Below are positions 9,987-18,132 of a DNA stretch of 64,000 bases, in pieces (position 1 is the first letter of the stretch; every line of letters begins with the position of its first letter). The stretch comes from Janthinobacterium violaceinigrum (lineage in GTDB: Bacteria > Pseudomonadota > Gammaproteobacteria > Burkholderiales > Burkholderiaceae_D): contig NZ_WFLI01000004.1 in assembly GCF_009208555.1 (NCBI RefSeq), forward strand, positions 186,001 through 250,000, given 5' to 3'. The notes beneath the pieces are model-generated. The model was not told the DNA's origin, made no database searches, and was given only the letters and a program-made list of their open reading frames with translations. Both the position numbers and the translations under genes were made by a program.

Positions 9987-10357
9987 GTCGTAGTTTCCTT
10001 CGATAAAGTGGTGATGTCCGGCACGCAGCAAGGCACGCCCGCGCAGCAGTTTTCCGTCAAGAAGGCCAGCAAGCCATTCATGCCCGCATAGTTGGCCGAG
10101 TAGATGATGGAGCGCCCCGCCTTGCTGGCCGCCACCAGATTGGCATGCGCCAATTCCTTCAGGTGGAACGACAGCGACGAGGGCGCAATGGCCAGCGCCT
10201 CGGCAATCTTCGTGGCGGCCATGCCTCCCGGTCCCGTCTGCACCAGCAGGCGGAACACGGCCAGCCGCGATTCCTGCGCCAGCGCCGCCAGGGCCGCGAT
10301 GGCTGCCGTACTCGTCAGTGGCGCAGCCTGCGCTGCGCTTGTAGTTTCGTTTTCCAT
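9983..10357 (-). CDS. arsR: ArsR/SmtB-family arsenic-responsive repressor
   Basis: 124 residues with a winged-helix domain: FRLLVQTGPGGMAATKIAEAL, then the recognition helix region IAPSSLSFHLKEL and SAGRSIIYSANY-like wing residues. The classical ELCVCDL metalloid site of the R773 repressor is absent; instead two cysteine pairs lie near the C-terminus (NCCAGVPCCVPD), as in ArsR types that bind As(III) at the C-terminal end. A perfect 9-bp inverted repeat overlaps the start codon. ATG at 10357 is the only sensible start, so the mRNA may be leaderless or nearly so. Confidence 0.93.
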   Translation of the reverse strand: MENETTSAAQAAPLTSTAAIAALAALAQESRLAVFRLLVQTGPGGMAATKIAEALAIAPSSLSFHLKELAHANLVAASKAGRSIIYSANYAGMNGLLAFLTENCCAGVPCCVPDITTLSKETTT

Positions 10358-10381
10358 AATTCAATAATACTCGAATTATGG
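10354..10381. promoter_or_regulatory. Probable ArsR operator
   Basis: Perfect inverted repeat CCATAATTC (10354-10362) / GAATTATGG (10373-10381) with a 10-base AT-rich spacer. The left arm contains the arsR start codon. Size, AT-richness and position fit ArsR-family operators. Confidence 0.7.
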
Positions 10382-10424
10382 AATCAATGCCAGCGATCGC
10401 GCTGCGTACGTAACCTAGCGCACC

Positions 10425-10445
10425 GACCGATATGGCCTATCGGTC
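10425..10445. promoter_or_regulatory. Palindrome upstream of the AsmA-family gene
   Basis: Perfect 8-bp arms GACCGATA / TATCGGTC around TGGCC, 35 bases before the AsmA start. No U-tract follows. It may be an operator or a transcript structure; no regulator can be named. Confidence 0.4.
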
Positions 10446-10479
10446 TACCTTGATGAAAAATTACTGCGATCGGCATCCC

Positions 10480-12573
10480 ATGACACGCTCGACACCCCTG
10501 AAAATCCTCGGCTGGAGCCTGGCCGCCCTGCTGGCCCTCATCGCCATCGTGGTCATCCTTGTGCTGACCTTCGACTGGAACCGCGCCCGCCCCTATATCA
10601 ATGAGAAGGTGTCGGCAAGCACGGGCCGTACCTTCGTCATCGGCGGCGACCTCCGGGTGCAATGGCGGCAGGGCCTGAAGACGGAACCGGGCTGGCGCCG
10701 CTACGTGCCGCGCCCCGTCATCAGCGCCCAGGACGTGCGCATGAGCAACCCGGATTGGGCCACGACGGGCCCGCAGATGGCCAGCGCGCAACGCATCGAC
10801 GTGGCCCTCCACCCATTGCCCTTGCTGCAGCACAGGGTGGTGCTGACGGACCTGGCGCTCGAGGCGCCAAACATTGCCCTGCAGCGCCGCGCCGACGGCA
10901 GCAACAGCTGGACCTTGAAGGACAACGGCCCCTCGCCATGGGAAGTGGAAGTCCAGCGCATGGCCTTCGGCGACGGCACCATCCGTTATCTGGACGAGGG
11001 CATCGCGCTGGACCTGCGCGCCAAGGTCAGCTCCACGGCGCCCGACGCCACGCCGGGCGATGCGCCAGGCGGCGCGCCCGTGGAAAAATACGGCATCGCA
11101 TTCACCCTGGGCGGCACCTATCGCAAGGCGCCCGTGACGGGCGGCGGCAAGGCGGGCGCCGTGCTGTCCTTGACCGACAACAACACCGTGTATCCCGTGC
11201 AGGCGCACGCCGTGCTGGGCAAGAACAAGGCCAGCATAGCCGGCACCCTGACGGACCCGCGCTCGCTGTCCGGCATCGATTTGCAGCTGAGCCTGGCCGG
11301 CGCCAGCATGGCCGACCTGTACCCGCTGACGGGCGTGCTGCTGCCGGAAACGCCGGACTACGCCACCAAGGGCCGGCTGCTGGGCAAGAAGGATGGCGAC
11401 GCCTGGAACTGGACCTATCAGAATTTCAAGGGCAAGGTGGGCCAGAGCGACCTGGCCGGCACCTTGCAATACTTGCCGCGCCAGCCCCGTCCCTTGCTGC
11501 GCGGCGAGGTGACGTCGCAGCAGCTGCGGCTGGAAGACCTGGGCCCTACCATCGGCGCCGACAGCAATGCGCAGAAACAGGCGCGCGGCAAGGCCCCCGT
11601 GCAACCGGACAACAAAGCCTTGCCCGTGGAACAGTTCAACACGGCCAAATGGGATGCGCTCGATGCCGACGTGAAATTTACAGGCAAGAAACTGGTACGC
11701 ACGCACGACATTCCATTCAACGACATCGTCGCCAATATCCATATGAAAGACAAGGTGCTGAGTTTGACGCCGCTCAACTTCGGCATGGCCGGCGGCGACA
11801 TTACCTCGAATATCACGCTCGACGGCCGTCAAAAAACCATCGCCGCGCAAGCCAAGGTGGCGGCGCGCCACCTCAAAATTCGCGAACTGTTTCCCAAGCT
11901 GCAATCGATGCAAGCGAGTTTCGGCGAAGTGTACGGCGACGCAGCCCTCACGGGCCACGGCAACTCCGTCTCGGCCATGCTGGCCAGCGCGAATGGCGAA
12001 CTGGCGGCCACCGTCAGCGAAGGCTCCGTCAGCCAGTTCATGCTGGAACTGGCCGGCCTGAACCTGGCCAATGCCGTCTTCGTGAAAATCTTCGGCGACA
12101 AGCAGGTGCACCTGAACTGCATGGCCAGCGATTTCGCCGTCACGAACGGCCAGGCCGACGTGCGCCGCTTCGTGCTCGACACGGACAGCGCCGTCGTCAA
12201 CGTCACGGGTAACGTCAACCTGGCAAATGAAACCCTGGACCTGGACGTGCGTCCCCGCACCAAGGGCGCCCGCATCATCACCCTGCGCACGCCGCTGTAC
12301 GCGAAAGGCACGTTCAAGAACCCGGACGTGGGTCCGCAAAAAGGCCCGCTGGCCCTGAAGGCGGGCGCCGCCGTGGCGCTGGCCACCGTCGTCACGCCGC
12401 TGGCCGCCCTGCTGCCGCTGGTCAGCGTCGACAAGGCGCCCGACACGGACTGCGCCGCCGTCATGGCGCAAGCAAATGCCACGCGCAAGGCGCCCACTTC
12501 GCCGGCGACGAATGCGCCAGCCAAGAAAGTGAGCGAAGCGGACATCAGAAAGGCGCAGCAGGAAAAGAAATAG
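10480..12573 (+). CDS. AsmA-family envelope protein
   Basis: 697 residues. One N-terminal membrane anchor (about residues 7-29, LGWSLAALLALIAIVVILVL) is followed by a long periplasmic part; the C-terminal half (LSLTPLNFGMAGGDI, NVNLANETLDLDVRPRTKGARI) is the typical AsmA C-terminal domain. Family members (AsmA, YhdP, TamB) form long beta structures proposed to bridge inner and outer membranes and to move phospholipids. The ATG at 10480 was chosen because the anchor then starts close to the N-terminus; ATGs at 10432 (inside a palindrome) and 10453 are less likely, and no start has a good ribosome binding site. The substrate is not readable. Confidence 0.88.
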   Translation: MTRSTPLKILGWSLAALLALIAIVVILVLTFDWNRARPYINEKVSASTGRTFVIGGDLRVQWRQGLKTEPGWRRYVPRPVISAQDVRMSNPDWATTGPQMASAQRIDVALHPLPLLQHRVVLTDLALEAPNIALQRRADGSNSWTLKDNGPSPWEVEVQRMAFGDGTIRYLDEGIALDLRAKVSSTAPDATPGDAPGGAPVEKYGIAFTLGGTYRKAPVTGGGKAGAVLSLTDNNTVYPVQAHAVLGKNKASIAGTLTDPRSLSGIDLQLSLAGASMADLYPLTGVLLPETPDYATKGRLLGKKDGDAWNWTYQNFKGKVGQSDLAGTLQYLPRQPRPLLRGEVTSQQLRLEDLGPTIGADSNAQKQARGKAPVQPDNKALPVEQFNTAKWDALDADVKFTGKKLVRTHDIPFNDIVANIHMKDKVLSLTPLNFGMAGGDITSNITLDGRQKTIAAQAKVAARHLKIRELFPKLQSMQASFGEVYGDAALTGHGNSVSAMLASANGELAATVSEGSVSQFMLELAGLNLANAVFVKIFGDKQVHLNCMASDFAVTNGQADVRRFVLDTDSAVVNVTGNVNLANETLDLDVRPRTKGARIITLRTPLYAKGTFKNPDVGPQKGPLALKAGAAVALATVVTPLAALLPLVSVDKAPDTDCAAVMAQANATRKAPTSPATNAPAKKVSEADIRKAQQEKK

Positions 12574-12627
12574 ACCTTGATGCAGCCGCTTGAAACCCGT
12601 TCCGCCATCTGCTGTAATGAAGGAAAG

Positions 12628-12704
12628 CGGGGTGTGGCTCAGCCTGGTAGAGCGCTGCGTTCGGGACGCAGAGGCCGGAGGTTCGAATCCTCTCACCCCG
12701 ACCA
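12628..12704 (+). tRNA. tRNA-Pro (anticodon CGG)
   Basis: 77 bases including an encoded CCA end. Acceptor stem CGGGGTG / CACCCCG, D-arm GTGGCTCAGCCTGGTAGAGC, anticodon stem CTGCG / CGCAG with loop TTCGGGA (anticodon CGG, reading CCG), and T-arm GGAGGTTCGAATCCTCT. All arms pair. Confidence 0.96.
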
Positions 12705-12801
12705 GCACGCCCTCTTCCCTATGAAATAACGGGCCGATAATCTGCGCCTGTGCAAGCTGCTCAAACCTTGACCCACGCGTTGGCGTGTTGCTGGGAAGTA
12801 T

Positions 12802-12825
12802 GATATTAATTGAACAATTGGTATC
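12802..12825. promoter_or_regulatory. Dyad operator candidate upstream of the GntP-type permease
   Basis: Imperfect 24-bp dyad GATA-tt-AATTG-aa-CAATT-gg-TATC, in which 9 of 12 base pairs match. It stands 30 bases before the permease start, a place where a repressor would block transcription. Confidence 0.5.
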
Positions 12826-12855
12826 CTATACACTTCTCGGCGAGGTCCTGGTCTT

Positions 12856-14250
12856 ATGTCTTTCCTGATAGTCCTGGCCGCACTGGCCTTCCTGATGCTG
12901 GCCGCCTACCGCGGCTACAGCGTGATCCTGTTTGCACCGGTCGCCGCGCTGGGCGCCGTGCTGCTGACCGATCCCTCGGCCGTGCCGGCCGTTTTCAGCG
13001 GCATCTTCATGGAAAAGATGGTGGGTTTTATCAAGCTGTATTTCCCCGTCTTCCTGCTCGGCGCCGTGTTCGGCAAGCTGATCGAGCTGTCCGGCTTTTC
13101 CCAGTCCATCGTCGTGGCGGCCATCCGCTACATCGGCAGTTCGCGCGCGAATGCCGTGATCGTTGCCGTCTGCGGCGCCCTCACCTATGGCGGCGTGTCG
13201 CTGTTCGTGGTGGTGTTTGCCGTGTATCCGTTTGCGGCTGAGTTGTATCGCCAGAGCAATATCCCCAAGCGGCTGATGCCGGGCGCCATCGCCCTGGGCG
13301 CGTTCTCGTTCACCATGGATACCTTGCCCGGCACGCCGCAGATCCAGAACATCATCCCCACCACCTTTTTCAATACAACGGGCTGGGCCGCGCCATGGCT
13401 GGGCACCATCGGCGCCGTGCTGACGGTGGTCATGGGACTGGCCTTCCTCGAATGGCGCCGGCGCTCCGTCATGGCGACGGGCGAAGGCTATGGGGCCGAG
13501 GCCGAACAGGCCACGGCCGGCGTGGGCGACTTGCCCCATCCGCTGCTATCGGTGGCGCCGCTGCTGCTCGTCGGCGTGGCCAATTACGCGCTGACCCGGC
13601 TGATTCCCCACTGGTACGGCGCCAGCTACTCGCTCACCGCCGAGACACTGCCGGGTTTGCATGCGCCCGTGACCACGTCGATCGCTTCCGTCACCGGCAT
13701 CTGGGCCGTGGAAGGCGCTCTATTGCTGGGCATCTTGCTCGTCTGCGTGACGGCCTTCGGACGCATCCGCGCCGCCTTTGCGGAAGGCACCAAGGCAGCC
13801 GTGGGCGGCGCCCTGCTGGCAGCCATGAATACGGCGTCCGAATATGGCTTCGGCGGCGTCATCGCCGCGCTGCCCGGTTTTCTTGCCGTCAGTAACACCT
13901 TGCGCAGCGTGCCCGATCCGCTTGTCAACGCGGCCGTTTCCGTGACGACCCTGGCCGGCATTACGGGCTCGGCCTCGGGCGGCATGAGCATCGCGCTGGC
14001 CGCCATGTCGGACAGTTTTATCCAGGCAGCGCAACAGGCGCACATTCCGCTGGAAGTCATGCACCGCGTGGTGGCCATGGCCAGCGGCGGCATGGATACC
14101 CTGCCGCACAACGGCGCCGTGATCACCCTGCTGGCCGTCACGGGCCTCACGCACCGCCAGTCCTACCGCGACATTTTCGGCATCACCATCATCAAGACCG
14201 TGGTCGTGTTTTTCGTGATCGCCATCTATTACATGACGGGACTGGTGTAA
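12856..14250 (+). CDS. GntP-family permease (organic-acid/gluconate type H+ symporter)
   Basis: 464 residues, very hydrophobic, with a dozen or so membrane segments. LTYGGVSLFVVVFAVYPFA, FTMDTLPGTPQIQNIIPTTF and TGSASGGMSIALAAMSD are characteristic of the GntP group. Described members carry gluconate, and related branches carry other hydroxy or keto acids such as 3-hydroxybutyrate; the substrate here is unknown. The gene stands alone after tRNA-Pro with its own dyad, and converges with the SSS transporter. No sugar-acid kinase or dehydrogenase lies nearby to hint at a substrate. Confidence 0.85.
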   Translation: MSFLIVLAALAFLMLAAYRGYSVILFAPVAALGAVLLTDPSAVPAVFSGIFMEKMVGFIKLYFPVFLLGAVFGKLIELSGFSQSIVVAAIRYIGSSRANAVIVAVCGALTYGGVSLFVVVFAVYPFAAELYRQSNIPKRLMPGAIALGAFSFTMDTLPGTPQIQNIIPTTFFNTTGWAAPWLGTIGAVLTVVMGLAFLEWRRRSVMATGEGYGAEAEQATAGVGDLPHPLLSVAPLLLVGVANYALTRLIPHWYGASYSLTAETLPGLHAPVTTSIASVTGIWAVEGALLLGILLVCVTAFGRIRAAFAEGTKAAVGGALLAAMNTASEYGFGGVIAALPGFLAVSNTLRSVPDPLVNAAVSVTTLAGITGSASGGMSIALAAMSDSFIQAAQQAHIPLEVMHRVVAMASGGMDTLPHNGAVITLLAVTGLTHRQSYRDIFGITIIKTVVVFFVIAIYYMTGLV

Positions 14251-14262
14251 GGCTGGCGTCCA

Positions 14263-15666
14263 TTAAGGCCGGGCGGACGACGCCGGCTTGACGTCCGCTT
14301 GCGCCGGCTTGAACAAATGGCTGATGCCCATGGTCAGCAGCGGACCGGCCAGCGCCAGGTAAGAACTGTCCACGCCGTACGGGTTGCCCGCGAGGAACCA
14401 GCCGATGGTGGCGATCACCGAGACGATCACGCCGACAAAGGCGCCGCGCGGCGTGCCGAATTTCGGCGCATAAAAGGCCATCAGCACCAGCACGGCCAGG
14501 GTGGCGCGCAAGGCCTTGCCCAGGAAGGCGATCATCAGCAGTTTTTCCGCATACAGCGCCAGCACCAGCGGCAGCAAGCCTGCCACGACGATGGCGATGC
14601 GCAGGAACATCAGCGATTTCGCGTCGTTCTTTGCCTTGTTGTACCAGGGATCATAGAAATCCTTCATGGCCAGGGTGGCCGATGCCAGGGTGGTGGCGGA
14701 AATGCCGCCGAACAGGGCGCCGGCCAGGCCCACGATCATGATGCTGGCGGAAAAGGCCGGCATGTGGGCGATCAGCGTGGGAAACGCGTCGATCGACTTC
14801 ATGCCCGGATACAGCACGGCGCTGCACATGCCGATCAGCGCGGCCATCAGGCCGAACGGGATCATCAGCGAAGACACGTAATAGCAGGCGCGTTTGGCCA
14901 CGGCCGGGTTGTCCGTGCTGACCAGCGCCTGGATCACGTATTGCGTGGCGAAGATGGAACCGATGCCGCCGATCATCCAGGCGATGATCTGGCCCCAGCC
15001 GATCTCCACCCAGTTGAACATCTTGGCCGGCAACTGTGCCTGCAGTGCGCCGATGCCGCCGCTCGCTTCCAGCGCATACGCAAGCGCCAGGATCACGCCC
15101 AGGTATTTGACGATGGAGTGGGCGAAGTTGGTGTACACGACCGAGCGCATGCCCCCCAGGCTGACATAGATCACCGTGATGGCACCCACCAGCAGGATGG
15201 CCACGGTTTTATTGATGTGCAGCACGGCCGCCAGCACGGCGCCGCCGCTCGCGTACAGGGCCACGGCCACGATGCCCAGCGCGACGATGGTAAGGATGGA
15301 CGCCGCATAACGCACGGGTTCGCCATACGTCTGCGCCAGGATGCCGGAAATCGTCGACTGCCCGCTTTCCTTGTATTTCTTCACCAGCACGATGGCCAGC
15401 AGCAAAAAGCCCAGCGACAGCGCCACCAGGTTCCAGGCGGCGGAAATGCCCAGCTCATAGCCCTTTTGCGCCGTGCCGATGCTGACGGAACTGCCGATGA
15501 ATTCCGACAATAACAGCGCGCCGATCAGGTAGGCGGGATAGTTGCGTCCGCCCGCCGTCATGCCTTCGGCGCTGTTGGCGTGCTTGCGCACGCTATAGGT
15601 AATGTACGACATGAGGGCGAAATAGCCCACCGTGATCGCCGCGATGATGATCAATCTGTTTTCCAT
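14263..15666 (-). CDS. Sodium:solute symporter (SSS family)
   Basis: 467 residues with about 13 membrane segments. YPAYLIGALLLSEFIGSSVSIGTAQKGYELG at the N-terminus and GGMRSVVYTNFAHSIVKY in the middle are SSS hallmarks. The gene follows pcaD on the same strand after 104 bases, so it may import an aromatic acid or organic acid for the catechol branch; that is inference from position only. It converges with the GntP-type permease, with 12 bases between the stops. Confidence 0.88.
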   Translation of the reverse strand: MENRLIIIAAITVGYFALMSYITYSVRKHANSAEGMTAGGRNYPAYLIGALLLSEFIGSSVSIGTAQKGYELGISAAWNLVALSLGFLLLAIVLVKKYKESGQSTISGILAQTYGEPVRYAASILTIVALGIVAVALYASGGAVLAAVLHINKTVAILLVGAITVIYVSLGGMRSVVYTNFAHSIVKYLGVILALAYALEASGGIGALQAQLPAKMFNWVEIGWGQIIAWMIGGIGSIFATQYVIQALVSTDNPAVAKRACYYVSSLMIPFGLMAALIGMCSAVLYPGMKSIDAFPTLIAHMPAFSASIMIVGLAGALFGGISATTLASATLAMKDFYDPWYNKAKNDAKSLMFLRIAIVVAGLLPLVLALYAEKLLMIAFLGKALRATLAVLVLMAFYAPKFGTPRGAFVGVIVSVIATIGWFLAGNPYGVDSSYLALAGPLLTMGISHLFKPAQADVKPASSARP

Positions 15667-15770
15667 CTGTCTACTCCAAGTTTGCTTTTTTTCTTATTAT
15701 TTTTTCAAAAAAGCTTCCCCTGCCGCGTGCCGGCCCTGCCGGTGGCGGTGCTCAGGGGCAAAGCGAAATC

Positions 15771-16586
15771 TTACCCTGCCGGCGGCGATACAAAGGCGCG
15801 CAGCCGGGCCGTGAATGCCTGCGCTGCCTCGACATTCGACAAATGCGACGCGGGCACCTGGGCCAGCTGCGCACCTGCCACCTGCTGCTGCAGCCAGCGC
15901 GCATCGTCCACCGTGGTGACGGGATCGTGCTCTCCGGCGATGAGCAGGGTGGGCACCGTGATCGTGGCCGCCTGCGCGCGCAAGTCCGCCTGCGCCAGCG
16001 CCGCGCAGCAGGCCGCGTAGCCTTCGGCATCCTGCCCGCGCAAGGTGGCGATCATGCGCGCCACCGTGGCCGCTTCCCGCGCGATGAAGGCTGGCGTGAA
16101 CCAGCGCGCGGCGGCGCCATCGGCCACCGTGTCCATGCCGTCGCGGCGCACCTGTTCCGCACGCGCCAGCCACGCGTCGGCCGCGCCGATGCGCGCCGCC
16201 GTATTTGCCAGCACCAGATGCGTGAGGCGCTGCGGCTGGTGGATGGCCAGCCACTGCCCCGTCAAGCCGCCCATGGAAATGCCGCAGAACGCGGCGCGCG
16301 CGATCTCGAGGTGGTCGAGCAGCGCCACCACGTCCAGGCCCAGGCGCTCGATGCCGAACGGCGCGCTGCCGCTGGCCGAGCGTCCATGGCCGCGCGTATC
16401 GTAGCGCACGACATAAAAGTCGCTGGCCAAGTTCGCCGCCTGGGCATCCCACATGGACAGGTCCGTGCCCAGGGAATTCGACAGCAGCAGACATGGTTTG
16501 CCCCGCTCGCCATCGGTGCGGTAATGCAGCAGCGTATCGTCCCCGTTCCAGGTGGTCACGACGATTCCCGTATCCGTGTGTTTCAT
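15771..16586 (-). CDS. pcaD: 3-oxoadipate enol-lactonase
   Basis: 271 residues, alpha/beta-hydrolase fold. The nucleophile elbow CGISMGG gives Ser104; the acid and histidine are in AGEHDPVT and ASHLSNV. It opens 3-oxoadipate enol-lactone to 3-oxoadipate, the step after CatC. The gene is third in catB-catC-pcaD, 33 bases after catC. Context favours this over other hydrolases of the same fold. The later enzymes (3-oxoadipate CoA transferase and thiolase) are not in the window. Confidence 0.92.
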   Translation of the reverse strand: MKHTDTGIVVTTWNGDDTLLHYRTDGERGKPCLLLSNSLGTDLSMWDAQAANLASDFYVVRYDTRGHGRSASGSAPFGIERLGLDVVALLDHLEIARAAFCGISMGGLTGQWLAIHQPQRLTHLVLANTAARIGAADAWLARAEQVRRDGMDTVADGAAARWFTPAFIAREAATVARMIATLRGQDAEGYAACCAALAQADLRAQAATITVPTLLIAGEHDPVTTVDDARWLQQQVAGAQLAQVPASHLSNVEAAQAFTARLRAFVSPPAG

Positions 16587-16619
16587 GGCATGGCTCCTTT
16601 GCTTGTGCCGCAGCGCGGG

Positions 16620-16910
16620 TCAGGCATCGCCGTCGCGCACGGACGAAGGATGGCGGCACAGCGGCATCACGTCGATCTGCATGTAGGGAAACAAGGGCAG
16701 CGAAGTGAGCAAGTTGTGCAGCTCGTCCACGCTGTCCACATCGAAAACGCTGATGTTGGCGTACTGGCCGGCGATGCGCCACAGGTGGCGCCACTTGCCC
16801 TCGTGCTGCAGGCGCTGGGCCAGTTCCTTTTCCATCTGTTTCAGCTGCGCTGCCTGTTCCGCCGGCATGCTGACGGGCAGGTTCACGTTCATGCGTACAT
16901 GGAATAACAT
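16620..16910 (-). CDS. catC: Muconolactone delta-isomerase
   Basis: 96 residues, the usual length. It starts MLFHVRMNVNLP after a strong AAAGGAG ribosome binding site; the open frame continues 16 codons upstream but would overlap catB. GKWRHLWRIAGQYANISVFDVDS is characteristic. It isomerises muconolactone to 3-oxoadipate enol-lactone. It is 10 bases downstream of catB. Confidence 0.97.
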   Translation of the reverse strand: MLFHVRMNVNLPVSMPAEQAAQLKQMEKELAQRLQHEGKWRHLWRIAGQYANISVFDVDSVDELHNLLTSLPLFPYMQIDVMPLCRHPSSVRDGDA

Positions 16911-16920
16911 GGTGTCTCCT

Positions 16921-18030
16921 TTATTGACGCTGCATGGCACGCAGCTTGTCGGTATCAATCTCCACGCCCAGGCCCGGCCCCGTCGGCACCTGCAGCATGA
17001 AGTCGCGGTACACGAGCGGCTCGCGCAAGACTTCCTGCGTCAGCAGCAGTGGCCCGAACAGTTCCGTGCCCCAGGCCAGTTCCGCAAACGTGGAGCAGAC
17101 GTGGGCCGTGGCCGCCGTGCCGACGCCGCCTTCGAGCATGGTGCCGCCGTACAGGCCGACGCCGGCCAGGCGCGCCACTGTCGCCACTTCCAGCGCGGGC
17201 AGCAAGCCGCCCGACTGCGTGATCTTCACCGCGTACACGTCGGCCGCATCGGCTTGCGCCAGCGCCAGCGCATCGGCGGGACCGTGCAAGGCTTCATCGG
17301 CCATGATGGCCACGTCGAAGCGCTGTTTCAGGCGCGCCAGCGCGGCGCGGTTGCCCGCCTTGACGGGCTGCTCGATCAGGTCGATGCCGCCCGCTTCCAG
17401 CGCGGCGATGCCGCGCACGGCGTCCGTCTCGCTCCAGGCCTGGTTGACATCGACGCGCACGCTGGCGCGCTCGCCCAGCGCCCGCTTGATCTCCAGCACA
17501 TGGGCCACGTCGTCCATCACGTCGCGCAGGCCGATCTTCAGCTTGAAGATGCGGTGGCGGCGCAATTCCAGCATTTTTTCCCCTTCCGCGATATCGCGCA
17601 CGGTGTCGCCGCTGGCCAGCACCCAGGCCACGGGCAGCGCATCGCGCACCCGGCCGCCCAGCAATTCCGACAGCGGCACGCCCAGGCGGCGCGCCTGCGC
17701 ATCGAGCAGCGCCGTCTCGATCGCGCACTTGGCGAAGCGGTTGCCCTGGATGACCTTGCGCACCCTGGCCATGGCCTTGGCCACCTCGCTCGCTTCCATG
17801 CCGACCAGCAGGGGCGCGATGTAGGTATCGATATTCGTCTTGATGCTTTCCGGGCTTTCGCCGCCATAGCTCAAGCCGCCGATGGTGGTGGCTTCGCCCC
17901 AGCCCGTGATGCCGTCGGCGCAGCGCAGCCGCACCAGTACCAGCGTCTGCGTGTTCATGGTGGCGACGGACAGCTTGTGCGGACGAATGGTGGGCACATC
18001 GACCAGGAAGGTCTCGATATTTTGAATCAT
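16921..18030 (-). CDS. catB: cis,cis-Muconate cycloisomerase
   Basis: 369 residues, enolase superfamily. The catalytic K-x-K is FKLKIG (Lys163/Lys165), the second base is Lys269 in KITQSGG, and metal ligands are Asp194 (DVNQAW), Glu220 (EQP) and Asp245 (MADEAL). It lactonises cis,cis-muconate in the catechol ortho-cleavage pathway. First gene of catB-catC-pcaD, divergent from a LysR gene with recognisable binding sites between. Catechol 1,2-dioxygenase (catA) is absent from the neighbourhood. Confidence 0.96.
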   Translation of the reverse strand: MIQNIETFLVDVPTIRPHKLSVATMNTQTLVLVRLRCADGITGWGEATTIGGLSYGGESPESIKTNIDTYIAPLLVGMEASEVAKAMARVRKVIQGNRFAKCAIETALLDAQARRLGVPLSELLGGRVRDALPVAWVLASGDTVRDIAEGEKMLELRRHRIFKLKIGLRDVMDDVAHVLEIKRALGERASVRVDVNQAWSETDAVRGIAALEAGGIDLIEQPVKAGNRAALARLKQRFDVAIMADEALHGPADALALAQADAADVYAVKITQSGGLLPALEVATVARLAGVGLYGGTMLEGGVGTAATAHVCSTFAELAWGTELFGPLLLTQEVLREPLVYRDFMLQVPTGPGLGVEIDTDKLRAMQRQ

Positions 18031-18101
18031 ATTTATTCCGTATAATTCTGTGGAGTGGTGACACGATATGCCCCCAAAGTCCCCCCGTCCAACACCGAGT
18101 T

Positions 18102-18128
18102 GGTATGGAACCTATACCTGAAAGGTAT
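18102..18128. promoter_or_regulatory. CatR/BenM-type LysR binding sites
   Basis: Three half sites in one row: GGTAT (18102-18106), ATACC (18114-18118), GGTAT (18124-18128). The right pair contains ATAC-N7-GTAT, the published consensus of CatM/BenM-type regulators; the left pair forms a second palindrome, GGTAT-N7-ATACC. The right half site overlaps the ribosome binding site of the regulator gene, which suggests autorepression. Confidence 0.8.
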
Positions 18129-18132
18129 GAAG

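Noticed and set aside
10432-10479. Earlier ATG codons as start of the AsmA-family protein
   Set aside because: The first lies inside a palindrome, and neither has a ribosome binding site; the anchor helix then sits unusually far from the N-terminus.
10384-12708. Long open frame on the strand opposite the AsmA-family gene
   Set aside because: Low-complexity Arg/Gly/His-rich translation typical of antisense frames in high-GC DNA, and it covers the tRNA-Pro gene.
15667-15770. T-rich stretch after pcaD as a terminator
   Set aside because: A run of T occurs, but the nearby CCGGC stem is about 20 bases away from it, so no proper stem-U-tract unit exists.
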